DNA of 64,000 nt from Oleiharenicola lentus (GCF_004118375.1 NZ_SDHX01000001.1:310001-374000), one strand, 5' to 3'. Shown: positions 25,128 through 34,099, counted from the first letter of the stretch. Translations and numbers: made by a program. Notes: generated from the letters alone by a model not told the origin.

Positions 25128-25384
25128 GGCCTTACCGGACTGTATTTACTCGCCAGGCTTTGGATTTCGTCGCCGATGCGGACGAAGACACCTATGAGGA
25201 GATCGAACAGTGGGTGAACCGGATTGAACGCAGTCCCTTCATAACCGGCGACTATACGGAGCAAGACGAGGATCACCGGGAATTGCAGGTTTTGGTTCTG
25301 GGTCGGGTGGCAGTCTCCTACTGGATTGACCACGCCATGAGGGAAGTCCGCGTTGCGCGAATCGAAGCGAGCGGAGGCAGGTAA
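25124..25384 (+). CDS. RelE/ParE-superfamily toxin-like protein
   Basis: An 86-residue protein with the RelE/ParE fold pattern: an N-terminal strand and helix (YRTVFTRQALDFVADADEDTY), then a three-strand sheet REFQ-like segment (RELQVLVLGRVAVSYWID) and a final strand REVRVARIEASGGR. It would act as an mRNA interferase or gyrase inhibitor neutralised by the preceding protein (inference). The acidic central part (DADEDTYEEIEQW) is unusual for a toxin that binds ribosomes, so an inactive or divergent member is possible. Confidence 0.7.
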   Translation: MRPYRTVFTRQALDFVADADEDTYEEIEQWVNRIERSPFITGDYTEQDEDHRELQVLVLGRVAVSYWIDHAMREVRVARIEASGGR

Positions 25385-25489
25385 CTGCATGGCGCACCGC
25401 TGGGCCGCGACTTGAGATGCACTCCGTTCTCCGTTCGGGTTGGTTTGGTCGTTCTCCGCGCCTACGCGTGAGCCCCCTTCGGCCGCCCC

Positions 25490-27967
25490 TCAGTCCGCCC
25501 GCAGCGCGATGATCGGGTCCACCGTGGCGGCGCGGCGCGCGGGCAGCCAGCTCGCCAGACCGGCGACGACGAGGAGGGTTGCGCTCACCGCGAGGTAGGA
25601 CAGCGGATCGGAGGCGGTGATGTCGAACAACAGCGCCTGCAGCGAACGCGTGAGAAACCAGGAACCGAGCAGGCCCGCGCCCAGGCCGCACGCGGTTTTC
25701 CAGAGGCTCTGGTTCAGGACGAGGCTGACGATCTGCGCGCGCGTCGCGCCCAGGGCGCCGCGAATCCCGATCTCCCGGGTGCGTTGCGTGACATCGTAGG
25801 CGAGCACCCCGTAGAGGCCGATGGCGGCGAGCAGCAGCGCAAACCCGGAAAACACCGCCAGCAGCAGCATGATGCCGCGCCGGGGCAGCAGCATGCTGTC
25901 GATGCCTTCCTGCAGCGATCCCGTGGCATAGAGCGGCAGCGTGGGATCGATGGCGCGCAGCTTGGTCCGGATGTCCCGCAGGATGTCGGCTGTCGGCCGC
26001 GCCGATCGCACGATCACGTTGAAGCCCGGTGTCTGCCCTCCGTTGGTCGGCAGGAAAATGAACGGCAGGCTGTCGCGCTGCTCCAAGCCGCGGAGGTTGG
26101 CGCGGTTCACCACGCCCACCACCCGGGGCCAGACGTAGTTCGCCGGGCGCTCCCCCGCGCCGGGGCCGAGTTCACGGCCGAGGACAAGCCGGTCGGCGGA
26201 GTAGCGTTCGACAAAGGTCTGGTCCACCACGACCACGGGTTCCTTGGCCAGGTCGTCGGCCTCGGTGAAGCCCCGACCCTCCAGCACCCGCATGCCCATG
26301 GCTGCGAAATACTCCGGAGAGACGAAATAGATGTAGGCGAGGGGCGGGGTCTCACCGGCCCCGCGCGGGTCGTCGCGGATGACAAACGGCACGCCCGTGA
26401 TGTTCGGCACCAGCACGAAGCCACCGACCTGGGCCGCGTTTTCCACCCCGGGAATTTCCCGCAGGGCCGCCTGGATCCGGCGCTGGACATCGAGGTTGGC
26501 CTCCTTCTCGCGGTAACGCGGCGGCAGTGCGATCCGCCCCTGCACGATGCGGGCCGCATCGAAACCGGGATCCACGGCGAGCACCTTGGCAAAACTGCGG
26601 ATCATCAGCCCCGCGCCCACCAGGAGGACCGTCGCCACCGCCACCTGCGTGACCACGAGCAGGCTGCTCGCCGTCCGGCCCCCGCTGCCGGTCGTGGCCG
26701 CGCGGTTGTCGCCGAGGCGCAGGCCGGTCCGCCACAGCAGCAGGTGGGGGAGCAGGCCGATGACGACGGAGACCAGCGCGGCCGCCGCGATCACCGCCGC
26801 GACCACGGACCACGGCAGGGTCACGGGCGGCGCCATGCGCGAGATAAGCGGCAGGTAGAGGTTAAACATTTGGATCGCCCCCGCCGCGAAGCCCAGGCCC
26901 GCGATCGTCGCCGCCCCCGTCAGGAGGGCGCTTTCCATCAGCACCTGGCGCAGCAGTGTCAACTGTCCGGCCCCGAGCGCCACGCGGATGGCGAGTTCGG
27001 CGCGCTTGGCGTTCAGGCGCGCCAGGAAGAGGTTCACCACGTTGACGCCGCCGATCAGGAGCACAAGGAGCGCGCCGCCCTGCAGCAGCCACAGGAGCTT
27101 CATGTCGCCGACCACCTCGCCGGGCCCGAGCGGCGTTGCGGCGAGGCGGTAGCCCCCGGCCTCGAGAAAGGTGCGCAGTTGCGGGCCGGCCTGTTCGTCG
27201 CGGAAGCGGCGCTCGAGCGCCGTGAGCTGCTCGAGCCCGGCCGAGAGCGCGACCCCCGGCCGCAGGCGGGCATACAGGATGCAATCGCGGCTGTAGCGAG
27301 CCTCGGGCCGCAACCGGTGGGGCGGGGGCGCGTAGGGCTGGAAGAAGCAGGTGGGCTTGGACAGGACCGCCAGGCTGGGCGGTGCCACCCCCACGATCGT
27401 GTAGTCGAGTCCTCCGGCATGGAGCACGCGGCCGATGACCCCCGGGTCGCCCTGATAGTGGCTTTGCCAAAAATCATGGGAGAGCACCAGCACGCGGTCG
27501 CGGCCGGGCGTCTCCTCCTCGGGCGTGAAGAACCGCCCGAGCAGCGGCTTGACCCCGAGCAGGTCAAAGTAGTCGGCCGACACCCAGTCATTGGGGATGC
27601 GGATCGGCACCTCCTCGTTGTCGAGGGTGATGTTCTGGTGCTGGATCACGGCGAACCCCGCGAACAGGTCCGCGTGTTCCTTGAAGTCGCGATATTGCGG
27701 CATGCTGCCCTGCGCGACCTGGCCAGCGTTCTTGTCGGCCACGTTCGAGATGATGTGGAGGCTGCCGGGGTCGGGGAAGGGCAGCGGCTTCAGCACCAGC
27801 GCGTGGAGGGCGGAGAGGATCGCGGTGTTGGGCCCGATGCAGACGAGCAGCGTGCAGCCCACCGCCAGGCTGAAACCCGGCGCCCGGCGCAGGGAGCGCA
27901 GCGAGAAACGCAGGTCGCTCCGCCAGGCATCCAGCCAGCGCCCGAGCGAGGTGGGGTTTGAGGGCAT
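25490..27967 (-). CDS. Orphan ABC-type permease, MacB/FtsX (ADOP-like)
   Basis: An 825-residue inner-membrane protein with two FtsX-type permease units, each preceded by a MacB-like periplasmic domain. The N-terminus SDLRFSLRSLRRAPGFSLA followed by GPNTAILSALHALVLKPLPF is the hallmark of Acidobacteria-type duplicated orphan permeases. The C-terminus SWLPARRAATVDPIIALRAD is the usual ending. No ATPase gene is adjacent. The frame is open further upstream through a 7-bp tandem repeat, but the ATG at 27967 starts the conserved part. The substrate is unknown. Confidence 0.85.
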   Translation of the reverse strand: MPSNPTSLGRWLDAWRSDLRFSLRSLRRAPGFSLAVGCTLLVCIGPNTAILSALHALVLKPLPFPDPGSLHIISNVADKNAGQVAQGSMPQYRDFKEHADLFAGFAVIQHQNITLDNEEVPIRIPNDWVSADYFDLLGVKPLLGRFFTPEEETPGRDRVLVLSHDFWQSHYQGDPGVIGRVLHAGGLDYTIVGVAPPSLAVLSKPTCFFQPYAPPPHRLRPEARYSRDCILYARLRPGVALSAGLEQLTALERRFRDEQAGPQLRTFLEAGGYRLAATPLGPGEVVGDMKLLWLLQGGALLVLLIGGVNVVNLFLARLNAKRAELAIRVALGAGQLTLLRQVLMESALLTGAATIAGLGFAAGAIQMFNLYLPLISRMAPPVTLPWSVVAAVIAAAALVSVVIGLLPHLLLWRTGLRLGDNRAATTGSGGRTASSLLVVTQVAVATVLLVGAGLMIRSFAKVLAVDPGFDAARIVQGRIALPPRYREKEANLDVQRRIQAALREIPGVENAAQVGGFVLVPNITGVPFVIRDDPRGAGETPPLAYIYFVSPEYFAAMGMRVLEGRGFTEADDLAKEPVVVVDQTFVERYSADRLVLGRELGPGAGERPANYVWPRVVGVVNRANLRGLEQRDSLPFIFLPTNGGQTPGFNVIVRSARPTADILRDIRTKLRAIDPTLPLYATGSLQEGIDSMLLPRRGIMLLLAVFSGFALLLAAIGLYGVLAYDVTQRTREIGIRGALGATRAQIVSLVLNQSLWKTACGLGAGLLGSWFLTRSLQALLFDITASDPLSYLAVSATLLVVAGLASWLPARRAATVDPIIALRAD

Positions 27968-28086
27968 GCGGCGTCCGCAGAGATGACCGGGTCCCACTCC
28001 CGGTGCAACCCTGGAGGGAATTTTCCACAGGAGGTAACGAAGGGAACGGAGAGAGTGGACGACAGGCCAAGGACCAGGGACTATCT

Positions 28087-28148
28087 GACCACAGACCACA
28101 GACCACAGACCACAGACCACAGACCACAGACCACAGACCACAGACCAC
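28087..28148. repeat. 7-bp tandem repeat GACCACA, nearly nine units
   Basis: Eight complete GACCACA units plus GACCAC, located between the divergent permease and hydrolase genes. The unit length is not a multiple of three. The flanking sequence is also repetitive (CTGACCCCTGACTTCTGACA, and AGGTTTCACACCCTCACACC). Confidence 0.95.
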
Positions 28149-28249
28149 GGATCACCGACATCTGACCCCTGACTTCTGACATCTGGCTTCCCCCTCCCGC
28201 CTTCCTCCCTCTTCCTTCAGGTTTCACACCCTCACACCCTCAGGTTTCC

Positions 28250-28798
28250 ATGTCGTCCCGACTCCTCACCATCGTCCCGCCGATGCCCGGCGCTGAGCGC
28301 CGCTTCCAGCCGTTTGTCGATTTTGTGCACACCTGCGGGTGGGAGACGCAATTCGTGCGCCTGGAATTCGGCGGGCGGCGTCCGCCCTTCGGGGACAATG
28401 CGATCTTTCCGCAGGTGGACGCGCAGACCGCCGGCAAGGTCGTGCTGGGTTTCTCCCTCGGCGCGCTCTACGCCCACCTCGGCGCCCTGCGCGCGAAGCA
28501 CCTGATCCTCGGCTCCATCTCGCCCTTCTTCCTCGAAGATGACGACGAACCCGCGCGCTGGATGCTCTCCTACACCGCCGGCAACCCCGCCACCCCCGCC
28601 GACATCCTCGTCGGCGCCCTCGAAGACGCCCAGATGCACCGCCGCGCCGAGGCCATCCGCGACTTCTACCGCCAGCACAGCTACACGGTCGTTCAGGAGG
28701 CCGAGCACGAACTCTGGCACCCGAACTACCTGCAGGCGATCAAGCGGGCTCTGGATCGGCTGCCTGCGCAATCAGCTCGGGCAGGAATCAACACCTGA
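28250..28798 (+). CDS. Small alpha/beta-hydrolase-like protein
   Basis: A 182-residue cytoplasmic protein. LLTIVPPMPG begins a central strand, VVLGFSLGALYAHLG has the nucleophile elbow (Ser in GFSLG near residue 70), and the last histidines in EHELWHPNYL near residue 160 could supply the catalytic base. It lacks an obvious lid domain and is short for the superfamily. No substrate can be named. It is divergent from the permease and separated from it by the 7-bp tandem repeat. Confidence 0.7.
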   Translation: MSSRLLTIVPPMPGAERRFQPFVDFVHTCGWETQFVRLEFGGRRPPFGDNAIFPQVDAQTAGKVVLGFSLGALYAHLGALRAKHLILGSISPFFLEDDDEPARWMLSYTAGNPATPADILVGALEDAQMHRRAEAIRDFYRQHSYTVVQEAEHELWHPNYLQAIKRALDRLPAQSARAGINT

Positions 28799-28835
28799 CC
28801 TCCTGCATTCGGCCCGCGGCCAATAGCCGTGGGGG

Positions 28836-30305
28836 TCAGGGTGTCTTCGGCGAATTCTCCAGCAGCGCTCCCAGCCGCAGGACTTCGGCGAGGAAAAGAT
28901 CGATGTCGGCCTGGACGGTGCGGTGATGGTTGAAGGCGACCCGCAACGAGTAGCGCCCGCGCACCGTCGTGTCTGTCGGCAGGGCGAGGCCGGATTCCTG
29001 GATGCGCAACATGAGCTCGGTGTTCAGTGCCTTGATGGCGGCCTCGTCGGCCCCGGCGGGGCGATAGCGGAAGCACACGATGTTGATTGCGGTCGGCGCC
29101 ATGAGCTCGAGTTTCGGTTCGACTTCGATGCGCCGGGTCAGGTAAGCCCCCTGGGCAATGTTCTGATCGATCAGGCGGCCGAACTTCTCGACGCCCTGCT
29201 CCTTGAGGGACATCCAGATCTTGAGGGCCTTGAACCCGCGGGACAGCTCGAAGCTGTAGTCCGCCAGAAACTCGCCCGCAGCGAGCCCGCGCGGCTTCTC
29301 CTCCAGATACTCGCCGTGGAGCGCGAAGGCGTTGCGGTGCTTTTTGGCGTCGCGGACCAGCGCGCAGCCCGCCTCGAACGGCGTGTGCATCCACTTGTGC
29401 GGATCGAGGGCCAGAGAATCGGCCCGTTCCAGTCCGGCCACGAGCGTCCGGTTGACCGGCGCGATCCGGACGAGCGCCCCGATGCAGCCGTCGATGTGAA
29501 ACCACAGGCCCTCGCGTTGGCAGAGGGCGCCGATGGCCGGCAGATCATCGATCGAACCGGTGTTGGTCGTGCCTGCGGTGGCGATCACGCACGCCGGCTT
29601 CCGGCCGGCGGCACGATCCTCGGCAATGGCCGCGGTCAAGGCGGCGACATCCATGCGGAACGCCTTGTCGCTCGGGATTAGGCGGAGGGACTTGCTGCCC
29701 AGGCCCAGGACTTCCAAGGCCTTTTGGTGGGCGGTGTGCGCCTGGTCGGACGTGTAGAAACACAGCGCCTGCGGCAACGCCGTGATGCCCTCGGCCCGGA
29801 CATCGACGCCCGCCATCGTGTTGCGGGCGACCATGAGACCCACCATGTTCGCCATCGAACCGCCCGAGGTCAGCGTGCCGCTGGCGGTGGCCGGGAAGTC
29901 CATCATATCCCGGAGCCAGGCCACCACCTGCCGGTCCGTCGCCGCCGCGGCGGTATCGCCTCCGCCCAGGTTCGAGCCATCGATGGCGGCCAGAAAATCA
30001 CCCAGGGCACCGGTGAAATTGCTGGCGCCCATATACCAGCCCCAGAAACGCGGATGCACATTGCCCATCGCATAGGGCAGCAGGTTGCGCCGCATCTCCT
30101 CATAAACCTGGTCCAACGGTGTCGGTCCCAGCGGCAGGGGTGCCTTGAAACTCGCCCGCACGGCCTCCGGCATCTGCTGCCAGACCGGCCGCTCGCGCAG
30201 CGTACTGAGGTGCGTCACGGCGTCATCAATTATCCGGTGCGCCAAGGCCCGGGTGGGCGCCCAATCGAGCGGATCCAGGGATTCTTCGTGGTCGCTGCTT
30301 TTCAT
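28836..30305 (-). CDS. PLP-dependent group II amino-acid decarboxylase
   Basis: A 489-residue enzyme of the aromatic-amino-acid / glutamate decarboxylase fold type I family. HPRFWGWYMGASNFTGALGD near residue 84, TSGGSMANMVGL at 146, the cofactor Asp272 in FHIDG and the Schiff-base Lys304 in DPHKW are all present. It would decarboxylate an amino acid, probably aromatic, to an amine, but the substrate is not decided by the sequence. The ATG at 30305 is used since the upstream residues lack similarity to the family. It is convergent with the small hydrolase gene. Confidence 0.88.
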   Translation of the reverse strand: MKSSDHEESLDPLDWAPTRALAHRIIDDAVTHLSTLRERPVWQQMPEAVRASFKAPLPLGPTPLDQVYEEMRRNLLPYAMGNVHPRFWGWYMGASNFTGALGDFLAAIDGSNLGGGDTAAAATDRQVVAWLRDMMDFPATASGTLTSGGSMANMVGLMVARNTMAGVDVRAEGITALPQALCFYTSDQAHTAHQKALEVLGLGSKSLRLIPSDKAFRMDVAALTAAIAEDRAAGRKPACVIATAGTTNTGSIDDLPAIGALCQREGLWFHIDGCIGALVRIAPVNRTLVAGLERADSLALDPHKWMHTPFEAGCALVRDAKKHRNAFALHGEYLEEKPRGLAAGEFLADYSFELSRGFKALKIWMSLKEQGVEKFGRLIDQNIAQGAYLTRRIEVEPKLELMAPTAINIVCFRYRPAGADEAAIKALNTELMLRIQESGLALPTDTTVRGRYSLRVAFNHHRTVQADIDLFLAEVLRLGALLENSPKTP

Positions 30306-30509
30306 GCTGTTAACTGTCACCAGCGGTTCCGGGACGCGAGTCCTTAGTCGGCTCCACCGACGTTGCCCGGCACGAAGCGCGAGCTCTGACACCCCAACAA
30401 CCCGGAGGCGATCAACACGACTATGGCTCGGCCTCTTGCTCTCAGACTTTGGCACGCTTTGGGTGCGAGTTGAATACCTTCACGGGGCTGCCCAAGCGTG
30501 CTTTGGTGG

Positions 30510-31514
30510 TCAGTCCTTCACCGGCACGTAGTCATCGGGGCTGAAGGCGGGGGTGCTGACGGCGTAGAACTCGAGGGGGCTGTCGGGGGCGGCGGTGATT
30601 GAGTGGCGGACGGTCGGAGCGAGGAAGACGATCGTGCCGGGCTCGACGGGCGCGGTGACGTCGCCGACCACCACCGTGCCGCGGCCCTTCGTCACGAGGA
30701 AATACTCCTCGCCGGTTTTCATGTAGCTCAGCCCCGTGGTCTTGCCGGGCGCGAGGGCGAAGTGCGCGACGCTCGTGCGCGTGGTCTTGGCGTAGCCGAC
30801 CAGACCCACGAGTTCGCGCAGCTCCACGCCGGGGCTCACCGTGATCGGGGCCACGGCTGTCGGGAGAAAGACGGTCGGCTGGGTGGGCGCCGGCGTCATG
30901 GGCGCGGATTCAGCGGGCGGCGCGATGAACTCGTTGCGGGTCAGCGCGCCGATGAGCGCGGCCTGGGCGGGGAACTGTTTCTGCAGCGGCTCGCGGTAAC
31001 CGGGCTCGTAGTCGGCGTAGTCGAACCCCGGCGCCATCGTGCAGCCGAAGAGCGCATAGGCCTCGGGCGTGGCCTTGGCCGGGCGGGCGCCCATCCAGGT
31101 GCCGGCCTTCACCGTGTATTGCGGCTGCTGCCCGGCGAGCGGGTCGGACCCGAGCGTGACGACCTCGCCGCGGCCGTCGGGATGGAGCAGGAGCAGTTCG
31201 ATCGGGTCGCCTTGGTAGAAGTGCCAGATCTCGTCGGTCTTCAGCCGATGCATCGCCGAGAAATCCTCGCGCGTGATCAGCGCGTAGATCGACGTGCCCA
31301 CGAGGCGCGGCGTGCCGTAGCGCGGCGGCAGGGCCGCGGCGGGGATCCGCTCGGCGCTGTTGTAGGTCACTTTGAACCACGCGCCCTCGCCCGGGATCAG
31401 CTCCATGCCGAAGTGCGCGATCAGTTTCGCCGCCGGCCCGACCGGCGCCGCGGGCAGCGGGACAAACGAGACGGCGGCGAGCAGCGTGGCGAAGAGGGCG
31501 GGGCGGAGGGGCAT
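30510..31514 (-). CDS. Exported bicupin (DUF985-like plus cupin_2)
   Basis: A 334-residue protein with signal peptide MPLRPALFATLLAAVSFVPLPAA. The first domain, about residues 28-190, is of the cupin_5/DUF985 type (MELIPGEGAWFKVTYNS, EIWHFYQGDPIELLLLHPDG). The second, about 235-330, is a cupin_2 barrel (GEEYFLVTKGRGTVVVGD, EPGTIVFLAPTVRHSI), where His and Glu can bind a metal. DUF985 proteins are normally short and cytoplasmic, so the exported two-domain form is unusual. The ligand is unknown. Confidence 0.8.
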   Translation of the reverse strand: MPLRPALFATLLAAVSFVPLPAAPVGPAAKLIAHFGMELIPGEGAWFKVTYNSAERIPAAALPPRYGTPRLVGTSIYALITREDFSAMHRLKTDEIWHFYQGDPIELLLLHPDGRGEVVTLGSDPLAGQQPQYTVKAGTWMGARPAKATPEAYALFGCTMAPGFDYADYEPGYREPLQKQFPAQAALIGALTRNEFIAPPAESAPMTPAPTQPTVFLPTAVAPITVSPGVELRELVGLVGYAKTTRTSVAHFALAPGKTTGLSYMKTGEEYFLVTKGRGTVVVGDVTAPVEPGTIVFLAPTVRHSITAAPDSPLEFYAVSTPAFSPDDYVPVKD

Positions 31515-31718
31515 GGGGGGAGGAGCGGAGGAGAAGGGAGAAAGGAGAAGGGAGAAAGGAAGGAGGCGGAGGACGGAGGTCAGAAATCAGGTTTCAGCCC
31601 AGTGGCGGGTCAGCAAGCCATGTGCCATGGGGGCTCAGTGATATGCGCGTGGGCCGGGGCGCTTGACCGGACGAAGCCCGTGCGCTACCGAATCCTCGCG
31701 CGTTTCCCGGCGCGTTCC

Positions 31719-32462
31719 ATGCCTCCTTCCTCGTCCGACGGCTCTGCCGTTCGCCCGGTCTTCTTTGCCCGCACCGCCTGGATCATGCTCGTCATGGTCC
31801 TCAGCGCGTTTCCGCTCTCGTATTTTTCGCCTCTGGTCACCGGGTCGCGGCCCTTTCACCTGACGCACCACATCCACGCGGCGCTCTATTTTGCCTGGAT
31901 CGGGCTCTACGCCTGGCAGACGCATCTCGTTGTCACCGGGCGCACCGGACGGCACCGCGAGCTGGGCCTGGCCGGCATTGCGATTTCCGCCCTGCTGTTG
32001 CCGCTGGGCGTGGACACCACGCTCCTCGCCATCCAACGCCGGATCGAGGCCGGCCACGCCCATCCCTTCGACTACGCTTGGTATAACCTCGGCGACCTGG
32101 CCAGCTTTACGATCCTGATGACCGCCAGCATTACCGCCGTCACCCGCCACTTGCCGTGGCATCGGCGCCTGACTTATGGCGCGGCCATCAGCCTGGTTGG
32201 GCCGGCCATCTCCCGTTGGTATTTCGGGCCTTGGTTCGTGAAGGTGCCGGAACCGGGGCTGTTTACCGAAATGGCGCCGAACCTCACCGCCCAGATTTTC
32301 CTCATCGTCCTCGCCATCTATGACCGGCGCACACTTGGACGCGTCCATCCGGCAACGTGGTGGTTGATTGGCACAATGGTGCCGCTGACCGTGATCAGCC
32401 CGTTCGTCGCCTACAGTGAATGGTGGCGCTCGCTTGCGCCGCTGGTTCTGAAGGTCAACTGA
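31719..32462 (+). CDS. Multi-pass membrane protein of unknown function
   Basis: A 247-residue protein with about six or seven hydrophobic segments, for example IMLVMVLSAFPLSYF, HAALYFAWIGLYAW, LAGIAISALLLPLGV and the last LIGTMVPLTVISPFVAY. Histidines in FHLTHHIHAALYF near residue 47 could bind a metal or haem. I do not recognise a named family. The ATG at 31719 is preceded by GCGCGTTCC, without a Shine-Dalgarno. Confidence 0.75.
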   Translation: MPPSSSDGSAVRPVFFARTAWIMLVMVLSAFPLSYFSPLVTGSRPFHLTHHIHAALYFAWIGLYAWQTHLVVTGRTGRHRELGLAGIAISALLLPLGVDTTLLAIQRRIEAGHAHPFDYAWYNLGDLASFTILMTASITAVTRHLPWHRRLTYGAAISLVGPAISRWYFGPWFVKVPEPGLFTEMAPNLTAQIFLIVLAIYDRRTLGRVHPATWWLIGTMVPLTVISPFVAYSEWWRSLAPLVLKVN

Positions 32463-32540
32463 CCGGCCTCACTTTCCTTCCGGCGGGCGAAACCAAAGAC
32501 GTCAGGTCTCGAGAGCGTGTTGCCCAAATCGGGTTCGTGA

Positions 32541-32849
32541 TTGAACACCACACGAGGTGCGGCGTCTGACTTCAGCAATATCTGGCTGCAGGCCGGCGCG
32601 ATCGACGCGGCGTTGGCCGGGAAGGGGTTGCCCGGCCTTGCGGAAATGGAGGCGCAGTTGAACCGCGCCGAGGCCAGGATGCTGAAGCGGGGGACGATCC
32701 AGACGACCGAGGAGTTCTACCTGGCAATGAACCTGCTCAACAACCTGGAGTCGGGTTTGACCAAGAAACAGAGGGTCAAGCTCGAGGGCATGGTCGGCGC
32801 ATTCGAAAAGAAAGAGGCAGAGGGCAAATCAAACACGCAGGACGGTTAG
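32541..32849 (+). CDS. Small hypothetical protein, possibly a truncated gene
   Basis: Up to 102 residues from a TTG at 32541, directly after an in-frame stop. An ATG at 32646 would give 67 residues. The composition looks protein-like (WLQAGAIDAALAGKGLPGL, then an amphipathic helix LNRAEARMLKRG and TEEFYLAMNLLNNLESGL). The lack of a good start next to an upstream stop suggests the 5-prime end of a longer gene has been lost. Its stop overlaps a decayed gene fragment on the other strand. Confidence 0.45.
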   Translation: MNTTRGAASDFSNIWLQAGAIDAALAGKGLPGLAEMEAQLNRAEARMLKRGTIQTTEEFYLAMNLLNNLESGLTKKQRVKLEGMVGAFEKKEAEGKSNTQDG

Positions 32850-32908
32850 CCCGCCTTCACGGCGCGTTCCCCTGCGCACTCCGGCGAGCCGCGGGCAAGG
32901 TCGCGCAC
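32846..32908 (-). pseudogene. Decayed C-terminal fragment of a YkgJ-type cysteine-cluster protein
   Basis: On the minus strand this reads VRDLARGSPECAGERAVKAG then stop, nearly identical to the C-terminus of the complete gene at 34100 (RDLARGSPECAGERTVKAT). The rest of the copy is gone. It is therefore a remnant of a duplicated or deleted paralogue 1.2 kb away. Confidence 0.8.
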
Positions 32909-32976
32909 ATGTCACCTATTAAGTGACGTCTGGATGAGGCTTGTCTTTGGATAAAACGTTACGTAACTATAAAACC

Positions 32977-33525
32977 ATGCCTTACGAGCCTCTCAACCGA
33001 AAACGCCTCGCCCAAGCGCTGCGTCGCCTGGGTGAGCTGGCGCACGGGCAGAAGGTGACGTTGGAGGTGTCCCTCTACGGCGGGGCGGTTTTCACCCTGG
33101 TCTATGGCGCGCGGGAGGCGACCAAGGACGTGGATGCGGTTGTGCGCCAGAGTGCGGTGGCGCAGAAGCTCGCCCGGCAGGTGGCCAAGGAGCTTGGGCT
33201 GCCGGAGGATTGGCTCAACGACGATGTGAAGCAGTTTCTTGCCGAGAAGGAGGCCAAGCGGCAGTTGATCGAAGTGGACTTCGGACCCGGTCTCCGGGTG
33301 TCGGTGCCGACGGCGGCCTACCTGCTGGCCATGAAGCTGCGGGCCTGTCGTCCGCCCTTGCCGGGTTACGCCGGGGATTACGGCGACATCCGGTTTCTCG
33401 TGAAGAAAATGGCGCTCGGCTCGGTGCGGGAAGCCGAGGCCGTCCATGACAAATTCTTTCCGCACGATGAACTTTCGGAAACCGCCCGGGAAGTCGTGAA
33501 GAGCGCTCTTCCGGCCAAGTCATGA
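32977..33525 (+). CDS. Nucleotidyltransferase-like protein (DUF6036 / AbiEii-like)
   Basis: A 182-residue protein with the start of a nucleotidyltransferase fold: VSLYGGAVFTLVYGAREATKDVDAVV holds the G-G motif and the D-x-D metal pair near residues 35-58, and LIEVDFGP may hold the third acid. The LLAMKLRACRP segment and the following helix resemble AbiEii/DUF6036 proteins, often the toxin side of toxin-antitoxin or abortive-infection modules. Its stop overlaps the start of the next gene by four bases, so the two are made together. The function is inferred from fold motifs and pairing. Confidence 0.72.
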   Translation: MPYEPLNRKRLAQALRRLGELAHGQKVTLEVSLYGGAVFTLVYGAREATKDVDAVVRQSAVAQKLARQVAKELGLPEDWLNDDVKQFLAEKEAKRQLIEVDFGPGLRVSVPTAAYLLAMKLRACRPPLPGYAGDYGDIRFLVKKMALGSVREAEAVHDKFFPHDELSETAREVVKSALPAKS

Positions 33526-34064
33526 ACCCCCGGCCCAAAACCCTGAAGGAAGTCGCCGCGCAGTCGGCGTCGCTGGCGGAGTTCGGCCTGCATCTGCGCG
33601 ACTGGCTGCACGAGCTGCGGCGGGCTTCGTCGCGTCCGCAAGCCGCGGCGGCCGTGGCGGAGGAGCCGCCGCGTTTGGCCGGGAAATTTTCGCAGGGAGA
33701 GGTGGCGGATGCCTGGCTGGGTGCCTACGCCGAGCATCTGGCGGGCAAACTCGGCGTCGCGGCACCGGCGTGGGCGTTTGCCCCGGAGCGCAGCGCGGCG
33801 GAACCGCTCTTTGACGAAGGTGGCGACACCCCGGCGCTGCGGGCCTTGGCGTTGGCGCGGTCGCCGTTGGCCTTCAAGCGGCGCAACATCTTCACGCCCG
33901 CGGTGGATCTGCCGCTGCGGCTGCGGGCCGGGCGGCCGGCGAAGTCGCCAGAGGAAAAGCGCCGGGTCAACGCCGAGCGGCAGCGCCGTTTCCGGAAAGC
34001 GCGGCAACGCGAGCTGATCGCGTTGCGCAAATTCGCCCGCAAGCACGGCAAGCCGCCGCCCTGA
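33522..34064 (+). CDS. Unknown partner of the nucleotidyltransferase
   Basis: A 180-residue protein translationally coupled (ATGA) to the nucleotidyltransferase. The N-terminal part (AAQSASLAEFGLHLRDWLHELRR) is helical, the middle is alanine- and proline-rich, and the C-terminus is strongly basic (GRPAKSPEEKRRVNAERQRR and onward), suggesting nucleic-acid binding. I recognise no family. It may be an antitoxin, a substrate-presenting subunit or a DNA-binding partner (inference). Confidence 0.68.
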   Translation: MNPRPKTLKEVAAQSASLAEFGLHLRDWLHELRRASSRPQAAAAVAEEPPRLAGKFSQGEVADAWLGAYAEHLAGKLGVAAPAWAFAPERSAAEPLFDEGGDTPALRALALARSPLAFKRRNIFTPAVDLPLRLRAGRPAKSPEEKRRVNAERQRRFRKARQRELIALRKFARKHGKPPP

Positions 34065-34099
34065 TCGGTTTCATCTCCGCGCTCTCCGCGTCCTTCGCG

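Noticed and set aside
28087-28148. GACCACA array as a CRISPR
   Set aside because: The units are 7 bp and contiguous with no spacers. It is a simple tandem repeat.
30603-31718. Long N-terminal extension of the membrane protein frame ending at 32462
   Set aside because: The frame is open from 30603, but that part is antisense to the bicupin gene. Hydrophobic, protein-like sequence begins at the ATG at 31719.
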